Below, piece by piece: positions 14,332 to 22,363 of a stretch of DNA of 23,482 bases. The notes under the pieces were generated by a model, which was not told where the DNA came from, made no database searches, and saw only the letters and a program-made list of their open reading frames with translations. Each line of letters starts with the position of its first letter. Position 1 is the stretch's first letter. The translations under genes and the position numbers were made by a program. Origin of the DNA: a virus; IMG/VR virus record IMGVR_UViG_3300045971_000154, positions 1 through 23,482 of that record, one strand, 5' to 3'.

Positions 14332-15947
14332 GAGTATGAGCCGGTGACGGCGTGAATTGTTGCGGTGATCGACTGCGGGGCTGGAATCGAAAGCTTCCGG
14401 CTGAGGGTGTAGCTTCCGGACGGCGGCAAGACAAGCCCGGTTGTCGAGTCGCCGGTCGTGTCGAGAAGAACCCGAACTTCGCTGTATTCGCCGGAAAGCT
14501 CGCCGACGATGTCGCCAGAAACGCCAGCTTCCGAAGTGCTTTCGACGACGCGCACCGACCGATACAAGCCCGTGAACTCAATCCCTTCGCCGCCGGTGCT
14601 GTCCTCGACAGGCGTGTGAATCGTCACCGCCTCATATTCACCCGTCACCGGCCCGACGGTTCCGGTCATCACCTGAACCTGAAGCGGGGTCAGATAGGCC
14701 TGCGAACGCCAGCGGGCGCGGCGATGGCTGACGTCCATCCCGACCAGTTCCAAGCGACCCAGAAAGCGCCGGGCGGCATGCAGGAACATTGGGGCGATCG
14801 GGCTGACGCAATACCGGCGTTCCGTCGCGTAGCTTTGCGCGCCGATCCGGCAAAAGATCGAGGAATCGCCCTTTTTCAGGTAGAAGATCGCGACCGTCGC
14901 CTCGCCGGCCGTGACGGTCGAATCGATGCTGAAGGTGTTGAACGCGACCGGTGAATATCCTTCGAAGTGGATTCGGTGAACGCCATCGCCAGCGGTCCAA
15001 GCAATCCACACCTCGCCGTCGAGACTCCAGGCCAGAACTTCCTTGCTGACCGCGTCATGCGTCAGCGCGATCTGATCGGCAGGGCCGGGGGCGTTGTAGA
15101 GCGCGCAAACTTGCGGGTCGCCCGGTCCGTCGGTCGTCACCAGGTTGGTCAGCGGGTCGAGGGTGGCGAGCCATTCCGTCCCGAAGTTGGCCGCCTGCGG
15201 TGCGTTGCGGCTGATCGGTCCAATCGCGACACACGACCGAAGATTGTCGTAAAGCGGATCTTGATCGGTCGCGACCAGGTCGAACGCTGCCTTCATCGAA
15301 CTGATCGCCGATCCAGTCGCGCTTTCTGTCTGATCGAGGCGGCGGCGGTGCGTCACTTCCCGAAACTTCAATTCCGCGGCCGTGTGATTGATCGACAAAT
15401 GCACAGATTCGATCGTGTCGTCGATCATGCGCGCAAGGTAGCAAATGCTGATGATGCAGCGGCCTGCTTCCAAGGCGGCGGCGAGCGGGGAATCGAGAAA
15501 CAAAATGTCGTTCGGGCCCGAAGTGATGAAGTTTTTAATCCAGTGGGTCGAGGTCGCGCCCGTCTGGTCGATGATCATCAGGCGGCGGCCGATCGTGTCC
15601 GGCCGGTTGTCCGGAACTTCGTTGGTGTGGAAATGCCCGTTCACCGTGATCGAGGTCGCGCCGATCTCAGCATCCGCCACAAGCTCGAAATCAGCGTTCC
15701 AGCTTGGCAAATAAAAGGCTTTCGCGCGGCCGCCGTGACGATCGAAGAACTCGCGGATGATGCGCCACTCTGACGAGCTGAACGTCTGGAATTTGAAGAA
15801 CAGCAGGCGGTCGGTGCGGTCCGTCCATGCGATGAAGTTCGGCCCGTCCGATGGTGAGTTGACGTCCCGGTCATCGGCCGCGCCGAACACCGGCGGGTTC
15901 GTCATGTCCGGTTGAAGCGTGAAAACCTCGTAATATCGGAAGCTCAT
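14328..15947 (-). CDS. Distal-tail-like protein with C-terminal beta repeats
   Basis: A 539-aa tail protein. The N-terminal region (about 50-175) contains EWRIIREFFDRHGGRAKAFYLPSW followed by ATSITVNG, RRLMIIDQ and DILFLDSPLAAALEAGRCI. The 'helix, then short strand ending in W' arrangement is typical of distal tail/DUF2460-type proteins that join tube and tip ('FF-ARHGR-YGFRF-D'). The shorter protein upstream shares the same order of elements. A central beta-rich part (WSLDGEVWIAWT, VHRIHFEGYSPV) precedes C-terminal tandem units of about 25 residues, each beginning (T/S)G-x-Y. The gene overlaps both neighbours as ATGA. No signal peptide or membrane segment is seen; assignment rests on pattern and position after the tape measure gene. 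Confidence 0.6.
   Translation of the reverse strand: MSFRYYEVFTLQPDMTNPPVFGAADDRDVNSPSDGPNFIAWTDRTDRLLFFKFQTFSSSEWRIIREFFDRHGGRAKAFYLPSWNADFELVADAEIGATSITVNGHFHTNEVPDNRPDTIGRRLMIIDQTGATSTHWIKNFITSGPNDILFLDSPLAAALEAGRCIISICYLARMIDDTIESVHLSINHTAAELKFREVTHRRRLDQTESATGSAISSMKAAFDLVATDQDPLYDNLRSCVAIGPISRNAPQAANFGTEWLATLDPLTNLVTTDGPGDPQVCALYNAPGPADQIALTHDAVSKEVLAWSLDGEVWIAWTAGDGVHRIHFEGYSPVAFNTFSIDSTVTAGEATVAIFYLKKGDSSIFCRIGAQSYATERRYCVSPIAPMFLHAARRFLGRLELVGMDVSHRRARWRSQAYLTPLQVQVMTGTVGPVTGEYEAVTIHTPVEDSTGGEGIEFTGLYRSVRVVESTSEAGVSGDIVGELSGEYSEVRVLLDTTGDSTTGLVLPPSGSYTLSRKLSIPAPQSITATIHAVTGSYS
14331..14660 (-). repeat. Degenerate 25-residue C-terminal repeats
   Basis: The last ~110 residues of the 539-aa distal-tail-like protein contain successive units starting TGEYEAVTI, TGLYRSVRV, SGEYSEVRV, SGSYTLSRK and a final TGSYS, spaced about 24-27 residues. 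Each unit looks like a beta hairpin with a conserved G-x-Y. Confidence 0.5.
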
Positions 15948-16519
15948 AAGGTGCGGAAAATGAGCCGATCGACGGCGGTCCGGTGGCGGGTGGTTCCGAG
16001 CATGGATTCGTCCCGGTCGCGCACGGCGAGACGTCCGGGAAAACAGTAGGCACCGGCGGCAAAGCGCGTGTGGACGCCTTCGTCAACAAGCGTCAGGATC
16101 CGCCCGTCGCGGCCGCTGATCTGCCGCCATTCCGTGCCTTGGGTGCGACTCCAGAAAAACACCCATCCGGACTGATCCCAGTCGTCGGAAATTGGCGTGT
16201 TTGCGAGCGTCACAGCGGTGTCGCCGGTCATCAGAGCGTTCACGGTCGCGCCGTGGGGCCACCATGGCACGATGACCGGTTTGCGGGACATGAGAACCGA
16301 CGCCTCGATCAGACGGCGCGCGTCGGCGTCGTTCACGTTCATCTGATATTGCATCGACAGCATCGGCCGACGCCGGCGCTGTGCGCGTTGTTCCAGGCCT
16401 CGCCGCGACCGGGTGATGTCGGTCCGGTAAATGGTCGCCTGTTGCACGCCTTGCGACCAGTCGGGAAGAACCGCGACCAGCGTCGGCGTGTCGTCGGTTG
16501 TTGGATACTCGACGCTCAT
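15944..16519 (-). CDS. Small distal-tail-like protein
   Basis: A 191-aa protein directly after the tape measure gene (4-nt gap), the usual place for a distal tail protein. Visible elements are an Arg-rich segment (RSRRGLEQRAQRRRRP, about 37-52), a helix (DADARRLIEASVLMSR), a hydrophobic strand KPVIVPWWPHG, then GDTAVTLAN, WVFFWSRTQGTEWRQI and RILTLVDEGVHTRFAAGAYCFPG. The order and spacing match the N-terminal half of the next protein, suggesting the two are paralogues. The upstream region has AGCGGAATTGAAATC before the ATG, whose GGAA is the nearest thing to a Shine-Dalgarno in the window. The ATGA overlap with the next gene implies coupling. Function is inferred from order and fold pattern. 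Confidence 0.55.
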   Translation of the reverse strand: MSVEYPTTDDTPTLVAVLPDWSQGVQQATIYRTDITRSRRGLEQRAQRRRRPMLSMQYQMNVNDADARRLIEASVLMSRKPVIVPWWPHGATVNALMTGDTAVTLANTPISDDWDQSGWVFFWSRTQGTEWRQISGRDGRILTLVDEGVHTRFAAGAYCFPGRLAVRDRDESMLGTTRHRTAVDRLIFRTL

Positions 16520-16523
16520 GATT

Positions 16524-19500
16524 TCAATTCCGCTGACCGCTCATGACCATTTTTCGGACTTGTGGGAGGTGACGGGAAATTGCGTTCACGACAGCGCCGG
16601 GGTTTTTCGCGATGGCGTCGGCAACCTCTGAGCGGTCGAGCACGTTGATGATCGTCGCCGTGCCACCGCCGACGCCGCTTTCCCGCGGTTGGCTATCCTG
16701 ACGGCTTGCCTTCAGCTCGGCTTCCAGTTCGCGGGCGCGACGACGGGTCAGGATCGTTTCGCCTTTATCGACCTTGATCATCGACTCAGCAGAAGAGACG
16801 CCGCCGGTGTGGAATTTTTGCGGAGCGCCGTTGGTGGCGAAGTTGGAAGAGCCGACGACGCCGCCGGTGTGCGCGACCTTCGTCCCACCGACTGAGTAGC
16901 CCGCCCCGCCGCCGCCGGTGTATCCCATCGCGAAAAGTATTTCCGCAATCGCGAGTTGAATCATCATCTGAACCACCATTTTGATGATGTCATTGACGAT
17001 CGAGGTCGCCATGCCGGCGAAAGCTTCCTTCAGCGATTTTGTGCCATCGACGACCGACATGATTCCGTCGGTCAGGTTCGTCGCGACCGACTGTCCGAGA
17101 TTCGCCAAACCCTTGTCCATCTGGGTTTCCAAATCGACCCACGACTTCAGAAGCTTCTGAACTTCGGTGTCGAGTTCAGTCACGACCTTCGCCTTGGGGA
17201 TCTTGTCTTCCGCGCCCCCGCTGCCGCCGCCGGTCTTCGCGATGGGGCCGCTTGGCGGGATCACTGGCGCTACATAAGGCTTCGGCGGGCCGACGAACTG
17301 CGGGGATTGGCCAAGCTTGTTATACTGATCCATGAACGCGTCACGGTTGCCGGTGCCGACCAGGGCATTCGACGCGTTGTTGATCTGACCAGGGCCAAGC
17401 GGCGTCGGGGTGAAGGTCAGCGGCTTTGGTGCCACCGGGCCAAGCGAGGTCGGCGCGACGCCAAATTGCGCCTTGCCCGCATCGACCAGGTTGCTGACCG
17501 ATGCCCATGCCTTGTAAAAGGCCTGAATGAAGGTGTTGACGACGTCGATCATCGCTTGACCCAGCGCGTTCCGGATCGCGACCGCGATGTTCGAAAGGAT
17601 GCCACCGCCACCGGTGAAAAGGTTGCCGAAGAAATCGACGACGATCTGAAACGCCCCGCTGAAATTGCCCTTCACCAGTTCGGTGATGAAGTTGATGACG
17701 GTCGTGAATCCGGACGAAACGAACTCGACGACCGACTGAATCGCTGACGACAGGCTCGAAACTGCGAAGTTGATCAGCAGGATGATTTGTGCCTGCCACA
17801 GGCTGACAAACAGGCTCGCCGCTTGCTCGATTCCAGCATAGAGCGCCAGCCGAAGCAGTTCGGTCAGTTGCCCTGAGTTGATCGCGTTGAACAGGGCCGT
17901 GATGCCGGTCGCGATCCCCTCGCCGATTGACGTCGCGACGGGGATTAGGGATTCGAGCAAGGTCGAAAGTTTGTTGATGACCGGCACAAGGGCCGTGTTC
18001 ACCGGCTCGCCAAGGCTGACCAGTAGGTCGGCCCAGATGGCTTTCAGCTTGGCAATCGCGCCCGGGAAGGTGGCGGTCATCTTCTGAGCCCCGCCCGCCA
18101 TTTTGGCGAATCCGCCCTCCATGTTTAGGAAAATGTCGATCAGGTCTTTGCTCGCGACCTTGCCGTCGGCGACCATCTTGTTCAGGGCCGCGACGTTGCC
18201 CTTCGTTAGCTTGTTCGCCAGCTCTTGAAACACCGGAACGCCCTTTTCCGCGATCTGTTGCCGAAGCTCTTCCATCGCGACGACGCCCTTCGCCTGAACC
18301 TGTGCCAGTGCGTTGCCAAGGCCTTTCGCTTCTTCGGCCGTGAGTCCGACCGCGCCGGCGATGTCATTGATCGAGCGGTTCAGCTTGATCGCGTTGTCGG
18401 GCGAGAATTGCAGCGCGATGAACTTTTTCACCGTGTCCATCGCGGGGCCAAGTTCGGCACCGGTCGCACGGCTGTTCTTCCGCAGTTCCATCAGGATGCG
18501 ATTCGCTTCCGTCACCGACCCGGTCATCGTCGTCAGCGCGACGCGCGTCCGTTGCACCGGTCCGGCCAAATCCATGCCCTCGCGAACGAGCCCCCACGAC
18601 ACCGCCAGAAGCTTGACCGCGATCACAAGCGCACCGATCACGGCGATTGCACCGGCCGCGATAGCGACGAAGCCAGCGACGCCAGCGCCCCCGGCAACCG
18701 CGCCAGCGCCAGCTTCGGAAGCACCGGCCCCGATGGCGGTCAGCGGTGGCGGGAGTCGGCCCGCGGTCGTCGCCAGTTGCGAAAGCCCGCTGTCGAGATT
18801 CTTGACCCGGTTCACGACTTGCGCGTCGATGTCGATCGTCATCCCCTTCGCCGGTCCGGTCAGGCGCGGGGCGTTGTTCGCCCGCTGCACCCGTTGGCTG
18901 GTGATCATCTGCGAATTCATCGCCGCAAGCGCGGTTGTCGTCGCGGTCGCGGCAATGCCGACGCTGGTAATTCCGGCCGCGGTGGCGGTCGAGCTGACGG
19001 CAAGGCTTGTCGAAGCAGCGGCGGCGGCGGTGGAAGCGCCTGCCATGGCACCGGCGGCGGCGGCCGAAGAAGTCGCGGCGGTCGCGTTGGTGGCATTGGC
19101 AGCGGCGGCGGCAGTGGCGGCAGTGGCGGCAGCGGCCTGCGAAGTGGTCGCCCCGGCGCTGGCGGCAGCGGCCGCGATCGTGGCGGCCCGCTGTGCCTCT
19201 TGCGCGGCGGCCAAGGCGTTGAGCCCGTTCCGCATCGCCTGAACGGTCGAGATGAAAGATACCGTGCGGCTGATGAGCTGACCGACCGGCCCGCCCATCA
19301 TTCCGGCGGCTTGCGCGGCGTCGATGATTCCCCGCTGGAAGTCATTCATTCCCCGCTTGGCATCCTGTGCCGCCCGTTCCGCCTTTTTCGCGGACGTCTG
19401 CGCTTCGTTGCCGGCGCGCCTGGCCGCTTCTTCTGCCTTCTGAAGTTCGGTCTTCGCGGTATTGCCGATGTCGGTGATTGCCCGCTTGGCGCGGTCCGCC

Positions 19501-19553
19501 CCGGCAACGGCTTGGGTTGGATCAATGGCGACCCCGAGTTTAGCGATGTCCAT
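16524..19553 (-). CDS. Tail tape measure protein
   Basis: A 1009-aa tape measure protein that sets tail length and is ejected during infection. The N-terminus has a helical charged segment (about 15-75), then an Ala/Thr/Ser-rich low-complexity stretch (about 115-212) and a conserved tape-measure core (about 320-520) with ALTTMTGSVTEANRILMELR, NDIAGAVGLTAEEAKGLGNA and MEELRQQIAEKGVPVFQEL. Hydrophobic segments lie near 270-310 and 560-620. The C-terminus has the common AHTGGVVG...FHTGGV...VDKGETILTRRRA ending. With about 0.15 nm per residue (family rule of thumb) the tail would be near 150 nm. Its ATG lies 14 nt inside the chaperone extension frame, the usual coupling for these genes. I chose ATG at 19553 because no upstream in-frame alternative fits better. 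Confidence 0.93.
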   Translation of the reverse strand: MDIAKLGVAIDPTQAVAGADRAKRAITDIGNTAKTELQKAEEAARRAGNEAQTSAKKAERAAQDAKRGMNDFQRGIIDAAQAAGMMGGPVGQLISRTVSFISTVQAMRNGLNALAAAQEAQRAATIAAAAASAGATTSQAAAATAATAAAAANATNATAATSSAAAAGAMAGASTAAAAASTSLAVSSTATAAGITSVGIAATATTTALAAMNSQMITSQRVQRANNAPRLTGPAKGMTIDIDAQVVNRVKNLDSGLSQLATTAGRLPPPLTAIGAGASEAGAGAVAGGAGVAGFVAIAAGAIAVIGALVIAVKLLAVSWGLVREGMDLAGPVQRTRVALTTMTGSVTEANRILMELRKNSRATGAELGPAMDTVKKFIALQFSPDNAIKLNRSINDIAGAVGLTAEEAKGLGNALAQVQAKGVVAMEELRQQIAEKGVPVFQELANKLTKGNVAALNKMVADGKVASKDLIDIFLNMEGGFAKMAGGAQKMTATFPGAIAKLKAIWADLLVSLGEPVNTALVPVINKLSTLLESLIPVATSIGEGIATGITALFNAINSGQLTELLRLALYAGIEQAASLFVSLWQAQIILLINFAVSSLSSAIQSVVEFVSSGFTTVINFITELVKGNFSGAFQIVVDFFGNLFTGGGGILSNIAVAIRNALGQAMIDVVNTFIQAFYKAWASVSNLVDAGKAQFGVAPTSLGPVAPKPLTFTPTPLGPGQINNASNALVGTGNRDAFMDQYNKLGQSPQFVGPPKPYVAPVIPPSGPIAKTGGGSGGAEDKIPKAKVVTELDTEVQKLLKSWVDLETQMDKGLANLGQSVATNLTDGIMSVVDGTKSLKEAFAGMATSIVNDIIKMVVQMMIQLAIAEILFAMGYTGGGGAGYSVGGTKVAHTGGVVGSSNFATNGAPQKFHTGGVSSAESMIKVDKGETILTRRRARELEAELKASRQDSQPRESGVGGGTATIINVLDRSEVADAIAKNPGAVVNAISRHLPQVRKMVMSGQRN
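18918..19211 (-). repeat. Alanine-rich low-complexity segment of the tape measure gene
   Basis: GCG/GCC/GCA-rich codons encode a roughly 98-residue Ala/Thr/Ser tract (about 115-212). On the plus strand this reads as repeated ggcggcagt/ggcggcggc. It is slippage-prone sequence inside a gene, not an independent element. Confidence 0.7.
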
Positions 19554-19926
19554 TTTCGATGCGGGTGCTTACGTGCTCGCGATATAAGCAATCGGCGGGC
19601 TGGATGACACGAAGAAAATGAAGCGGTTCGAATCCCGACTCCCGCGCGACCGCGAACGCGTCAGTGATTCGAATCGCCTCGATATGCGTTGGTGTCATCC
19701 CGCCGCCGGTAATCCCCCGCGACAGGCTGAGAAGCCAAAAAGCTTCCTGATATGCCTGAAGCAGGGGCGGGAGGGTCGGCTTGGTGTCGAGCGCGGCCGG
19801 GATGTTTCCCTGTTCAATCTGAAGCTCGAAAATCTCCTGATATTGGCCGAACTGCAAATCCCACTCAATCGCCCGTCGGAAAGTCTTCGGCTTCCGATGC
19901 CGTCGCCTCTTGCTGGAAGTTGGCAA
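19540..19926 (-). CDS. Tail assembly chaperone extension, probably made by frameshift (GT-type)
   Basis: This frame overlaps the end of the upstream chaperone gene and the first 14 nt of the tape measure gene, as in lambda G/GT and its relatives. Its only nearby start is a TTG at 19926. The first 19 residues from there (PTSSKRRRHRKPKTFRRA) are just the off-frame reading of the acidic end of the chaperone, while sequence from about 19873 on (AIEWDLQFGQYQEIFELQ) looks like real protein. The simplest reading is a frameshift product of about 242 residues. The shift is +1 (equivalent to -2), near TTTCCGACGGGCGATTGA. A Mu-like -2 shift on GGGCGA or a +1 slip on TTTC are possible. The C-terminal part would bind the tape measure protein during assembly. 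Independent initiation at TTG cannot be excluded. Confidence 0.7.
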   Translation of the reverse strand: MPTSSKRRRHRKPKTFRRAIEWDLQFGQYQEIFELQIEQGNIPAALDTKPTLPPLLQAYQEAFWLLSLSRGITGGGMTPTHIEAIRITDAFAVARESGFEPLHFLRVIQPADCLYREHVSTRIENGHR

Positions 19927-20266
19927 GGTCTTGCGCTTCGGTGGCGAGGAACGTCCGGATCGTCTCGACGCCGCAGACCGCCAAACGATGCTGGCGGTTC
20001 TTGAAATCGAGCGGGACGCCGTTGTCTTCGACCTTGCCGCTCCAATCGACCAGGATGCCGTCAGCGAGCCCTTCGACGGTGATTTCGTGCATCGCTTCCG
20101 GGTCGTGTTTCAACCGGTTCGCGTTCTTCTTTTTCGCCAGCTTGCCAAGGATTCGCCGATAGGTCGGCGAGTCCGTCGAGCGGATCTTGAATTTGCAGTC
20201 TTCGAATTCAACCCAAACGCCGGCGTCGGCGAGGTTGCTGTCTTGTCTCAGTGCTTTGATGTCCAT
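19865..20266 (-). CDS. Tail assembly chaperone (gpG-like)
   Basis: A 133-aa soluble protein between the major tail protein and the tape measure gene, the standard place for the tail assembly chaperone. The N-terminal half is beta-rich (GVWVEFEDCKFKIRSTDSPTYRRIL), a pattern common in siphovirus chaperones that resemble the tube protein fold. The C-terminus is helical and acidic (TEAQDLANFQQEATASEAEDFPTGD). The end overlaps a second frame that continues to the tape measure gene, supporting a G/GT pair. A terminator lies about 30 nt upstream, between this gene and the tail tube gene, which would lower its expression relative to the tube. The start has no Shine-Dalgarno (CTTCTCTACCCC before ATG). 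Confidence 0.75.
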   Translation of the reverse strand: MDIKALRQDSNLADAGVWVEFEDCKFKIRSTDSPTYRRILGKLAKKKNANRLKHDPEAMHEITVEGLADGILVDWSGKVEDNGVPLDFKNRQHRLAVCGVETIRTFLATEAQDLANFQQEATASEAEDFPTGD

Positions 20267-20293
20267 GGGGTAGAGAAGGCGTTTTGCCTTTCG

Positions 20294-20367
20294 CCCAAAA
20301 AGCCCCGCCGGGGGATTCCGGCGGGGCTGGCATCTGTCAGCCGCTATTTTTCAGCGGGGCTTTTTGG
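20294..20367 (-). terminator. Strong terminator with competing stems after the tail tube gene
   Basis: On the minus strand AGCCCCGCCGG (20328-20318) pairs with CCGGCGGGGCT (20311-20301): 11 bp, a 6-nt loop, followed by TTTTGGG. A second arm (20367-20354, CCAAAAAGCCCCGC) can instead pair over 14 bp with GCGGGGCTTTTTGG (20308-20295), enclosing the first stem's 5' half. The arrangement could also terminate rightward transcripts. It lies in the 110-bp gap after the highly expressed tail tube gene, where phages often reduce read-through into chaperone and tape measure genes. Confidence 0.8.
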
Positions 20368-20376
20368 TCGGATTCC

Positions 20377-21882
20377 TTAGTCGTCGAGCGCGTCGATGAA
20401 AAGTGTTTTGCCGGTGACGGCCTGATCCATGATCGCTTGGAAGGCGGTCTCGATCATCACGTCGGTGTTGATGGCCGTCACCGCCGGGTCGCCCTTCGCC
20501 GGCTTGGTGTTCGGCATGTAGAAATGGAGCTGATTGCCTTCCGCGTCCTGAAGGTAGAACGACAGGCCGAAAGAGGTGTGCGCCTTGATCTTCGCAGGCA
20601 AATCGGTGTTGTTGAAATAGGCGTTCAGCGTCCCGGTGACGACGAACGTCCCAAGGCCGGTATCGAAGTTTCCAACGATTCCAAGCGCATCCTTGCCGCG
20701 CACGTTGTTGCCGAATGCGAGCTTGATGCTCTTGAATTTGTCGGTCGCGACCGCGCCGTCCATCATGATCGTGCCCATGTTCGAGGCGGCGTTGAAGATC
20801 GAACCGGTTTCGGCCTGATCGTAGCCGCTGACCTGAGTCACACCGCCGGTCAGGGTGGCACCGCCGAAGGTGGCGTTCGTCATCACCTCGACAGTCGTGA
20901 TGTCGTTCCCTTGCGTGCCTTCTTCGATGGCCGTCAGTGTCATGGTGTCGCCGGCCCCGGCGGATGCGATCACGTCTTCGTTCGCTTCGGCGAACCCATC
21001 ACCGTTGATTTCGGCGATCAGGTTGTCGATAGATACTGACGCGCTGCCGCCGATCGTCACCTCGCCCGCTTCGTCGGCCGACGTCTTCCAGGTGTAAACG
21101 ACGCCGTTGATCGTCACCGTTTCGTCGGCGACGGCGTTGCCGGTCAGGGTCAGGGTTCCGGTCGCCTTGACAGGGGATACCGCGCCAGCATCGGCACCGG
21201 TTGCGCTGATCTCATTCGTCATGCCGATGAACTTCATCGAACCGGTGACGATCTTCTTCGACTCTATGTTCAGTTCCATCGAATCGCAAACCATGCCCAA
21301 ATATCGCAGATAGTAGTCAGCCCCGGCGCTGTTGATGATGCGCTTTTCGAAGTCGAAACCGACCTTGTCCTGACTGTTGCAAAGGCTCTTGCCGCTGAAG
21401 GCGTGGGTCGCGCTGATTGCATCGACGGTAATCGAGCCGGGGGCGAAAACGAGAGTCGAGCCGTCGTTCGCCTTGCCGACGATCCGCTTCGGACCGTTGT
21501 TGCCGGGGGCGACGGCACCGGTGACATTGACCAGGCTTCCGAGCGGGACGTCGTCGAAGGTTCCGGCGGCCGCGGTGACGGTTTGCGTCGAAGCGGTCAT
21601 GGTCGAGGCGATAGAAATCGCGGTGACGACCCACTCATTCCGCAGAGCGCCGGCGAAGAACGGCTGAAACGCGCGATAGGAAAGCTCGAAATTGAACCCG
21701 CCCTCCGGCTGACTGCCGACCATGACGAGGTCAGGAACTTGCCCGTCGCTGCGGATTTCCTGCGACTGCACCGTGTCTTTGGTGTTTTGCAAATCCTCGC
21801 CGGTGTAGCGAAGAAGCTGGTATGCGGCCGCGGCGGACGCGGAAAGTTTGAAGGCAAGCGAGGCTTTGTTCGCGTCGGACAT
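20377..21882 (-). CDS. Major tail tube protein with inserted beta domains
   Basis: A 501-aa tail tube protein, polymerising around the tape measure to form the tail shaft. Core elements are QEIRSDGQVPDLVMVGSQPEGGFNFELSY-type N-terminal strands (about 41-70), RYLGMVCDSMELNIESKK (193-210), FKSIKLAFGNNVRG (383-396) and FVVTGTLNAYF (413-423). Two extra segments interrupt the core. Residues about 97-158 resemble a small SH3-like beta domain. Residues about 238-349 begin ATGTLTLTGNAVADETVTINGVVYTW, a domain I have seen appended to several phage structural proteins. At 501 aa it is longer than common tube proteins (about 200-350), because of these insertions. It is preceded by a 40-bp gap, has an A-rich leader (CAAAAAACA before ATG) and no Shine-Dalgarno, and is followed by a strong terminator. 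Confidence 0.85.
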   Translation of the reverse strand: MSDANKASLAFKLSASAAAAYQLLRYTGEDLQNTKDTVQSQEIRSDGQVPDLVMVGSQPEGGFNFELSYRAFQPFFAGALRNEWVVTAISIASTMTASTQTVTAAAGTFDDVPLGSLVNVTGAVAPGNNGPKRIVGKANDGSTLVFAPGSITVDAISATHAFSGKSLCNSQDKVGFDFEKRIINSAGADYYLRYLGMVCDSMELNIESKKIVTGSMKFIGMTNEISATGADAGAVSPVKATGTLTLTGNAVADETVTINGVVYTWKTSADEAGEVTIGGSASVSIDNLIAEINGDGFAEANEDVIASAGAGDTMTLTAIEEGTQGNDITTVEVMTNATFGGATLTGGVTQVSGYDQAETGSIFNAASNMGTIMMDGAVATDKFKSIKLAFGNNVRGKDALGIVGNFDTGLGTFVVTGTLNAYFNNTDLPAKIKAHTSFGLSFYLQDAEGNQLHFYMPNTKPAKGDPAVTAINTDVMIETAFQAIMDQAVTGKTLFIDALDD

Positions 21883-21922
21883 TGTTTTTTGAGGTTGGCG
21901 GTGTAGGGGCGGGCGTCAAGTG

Positions 21923-22363
21923 TCAGCCGTCGGCCGTGTAATTATCGAAGAAGCCCGTCAGTGTCACGTTGAAAGCTTCGAACCCATCGACCTTGCCGAC
22001 CGCGTCGAGTGATGCCGTCCCGAAGCTGACGCGGATCCCGCCGTCATTCGAACGAACGTCGGTGTCGTCGAGCTTACCCATGATGTCGGACGCCTTCGCC
22101 GATTCAGTGGTTCCGGTGTCTTCCGGATGGAAAACCTGAAGGATCAGGGCAAACGGCGTGCGGTAGGTTTTGCCCGGTCCCAAGCTGACCGGCGACCGCT
22201 TACCAGGGAGGAAAGAAAGACGTCCCCACACGGCATTTTTCGGCCGTTCGAATTTCCGGTTCTGAAGCTCGACCGCCATTTCGTGAAGCGACCCGGCCGC
22301 CCATACGTCTTTCCATGCCCCCATGACCAACTTCTTCGCGTCTTCCAGGCGTGGCGTGCTCAT
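21923..22363 (-). CDS. Tail terminator protein
   Basis: A 146-aa protein just before the tail tube gene. The segment TYRTPFALILQVFHPEDTG (about 66-84) matches the 'G--G-L-VQVF-P-G-G' strand pattern of tail terminator (gpU-like/DUF4128-type) proteins. The C-terminus (GIRVSFGTASLDAVGKVDGF then NVTLTGFFDNYT) supplies the remaining strands. Tail terminators form a hexamer that stops tube growth and joins tail to head. Order gp10-like, terminator, tube is standard in siphoviruses. Its start overlaps the upstream stop as ATGA. Assignment is by pattern and synteny. Confidence 0.75.
   Translation of the reverse strand: MSTPRLEDAKKLVMGAWKDVWAAGSLHEMAVELQNRKFERPKNAVWGRLSFLPGKRSPVSLGPGKTYRTPFALILQVFHPEDTGTTESAKASDIMGKLDDTDVRSNDGGIRVSFGTASLDAVGKVDGFEAFNVTLTGFFDNYTADG

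Noticed and set aside
12712-15947. Two consecutive genes of exactly 539 codons
   Set aside because: The sequences are unrelated in content and domain layout; the equal length looks coincidental.
19007-19222. Plus-strand Gly- or Arg-rich repeat frames
   Set aside because: They are the antisense of the alanine-rich tract of the tape measure gene.
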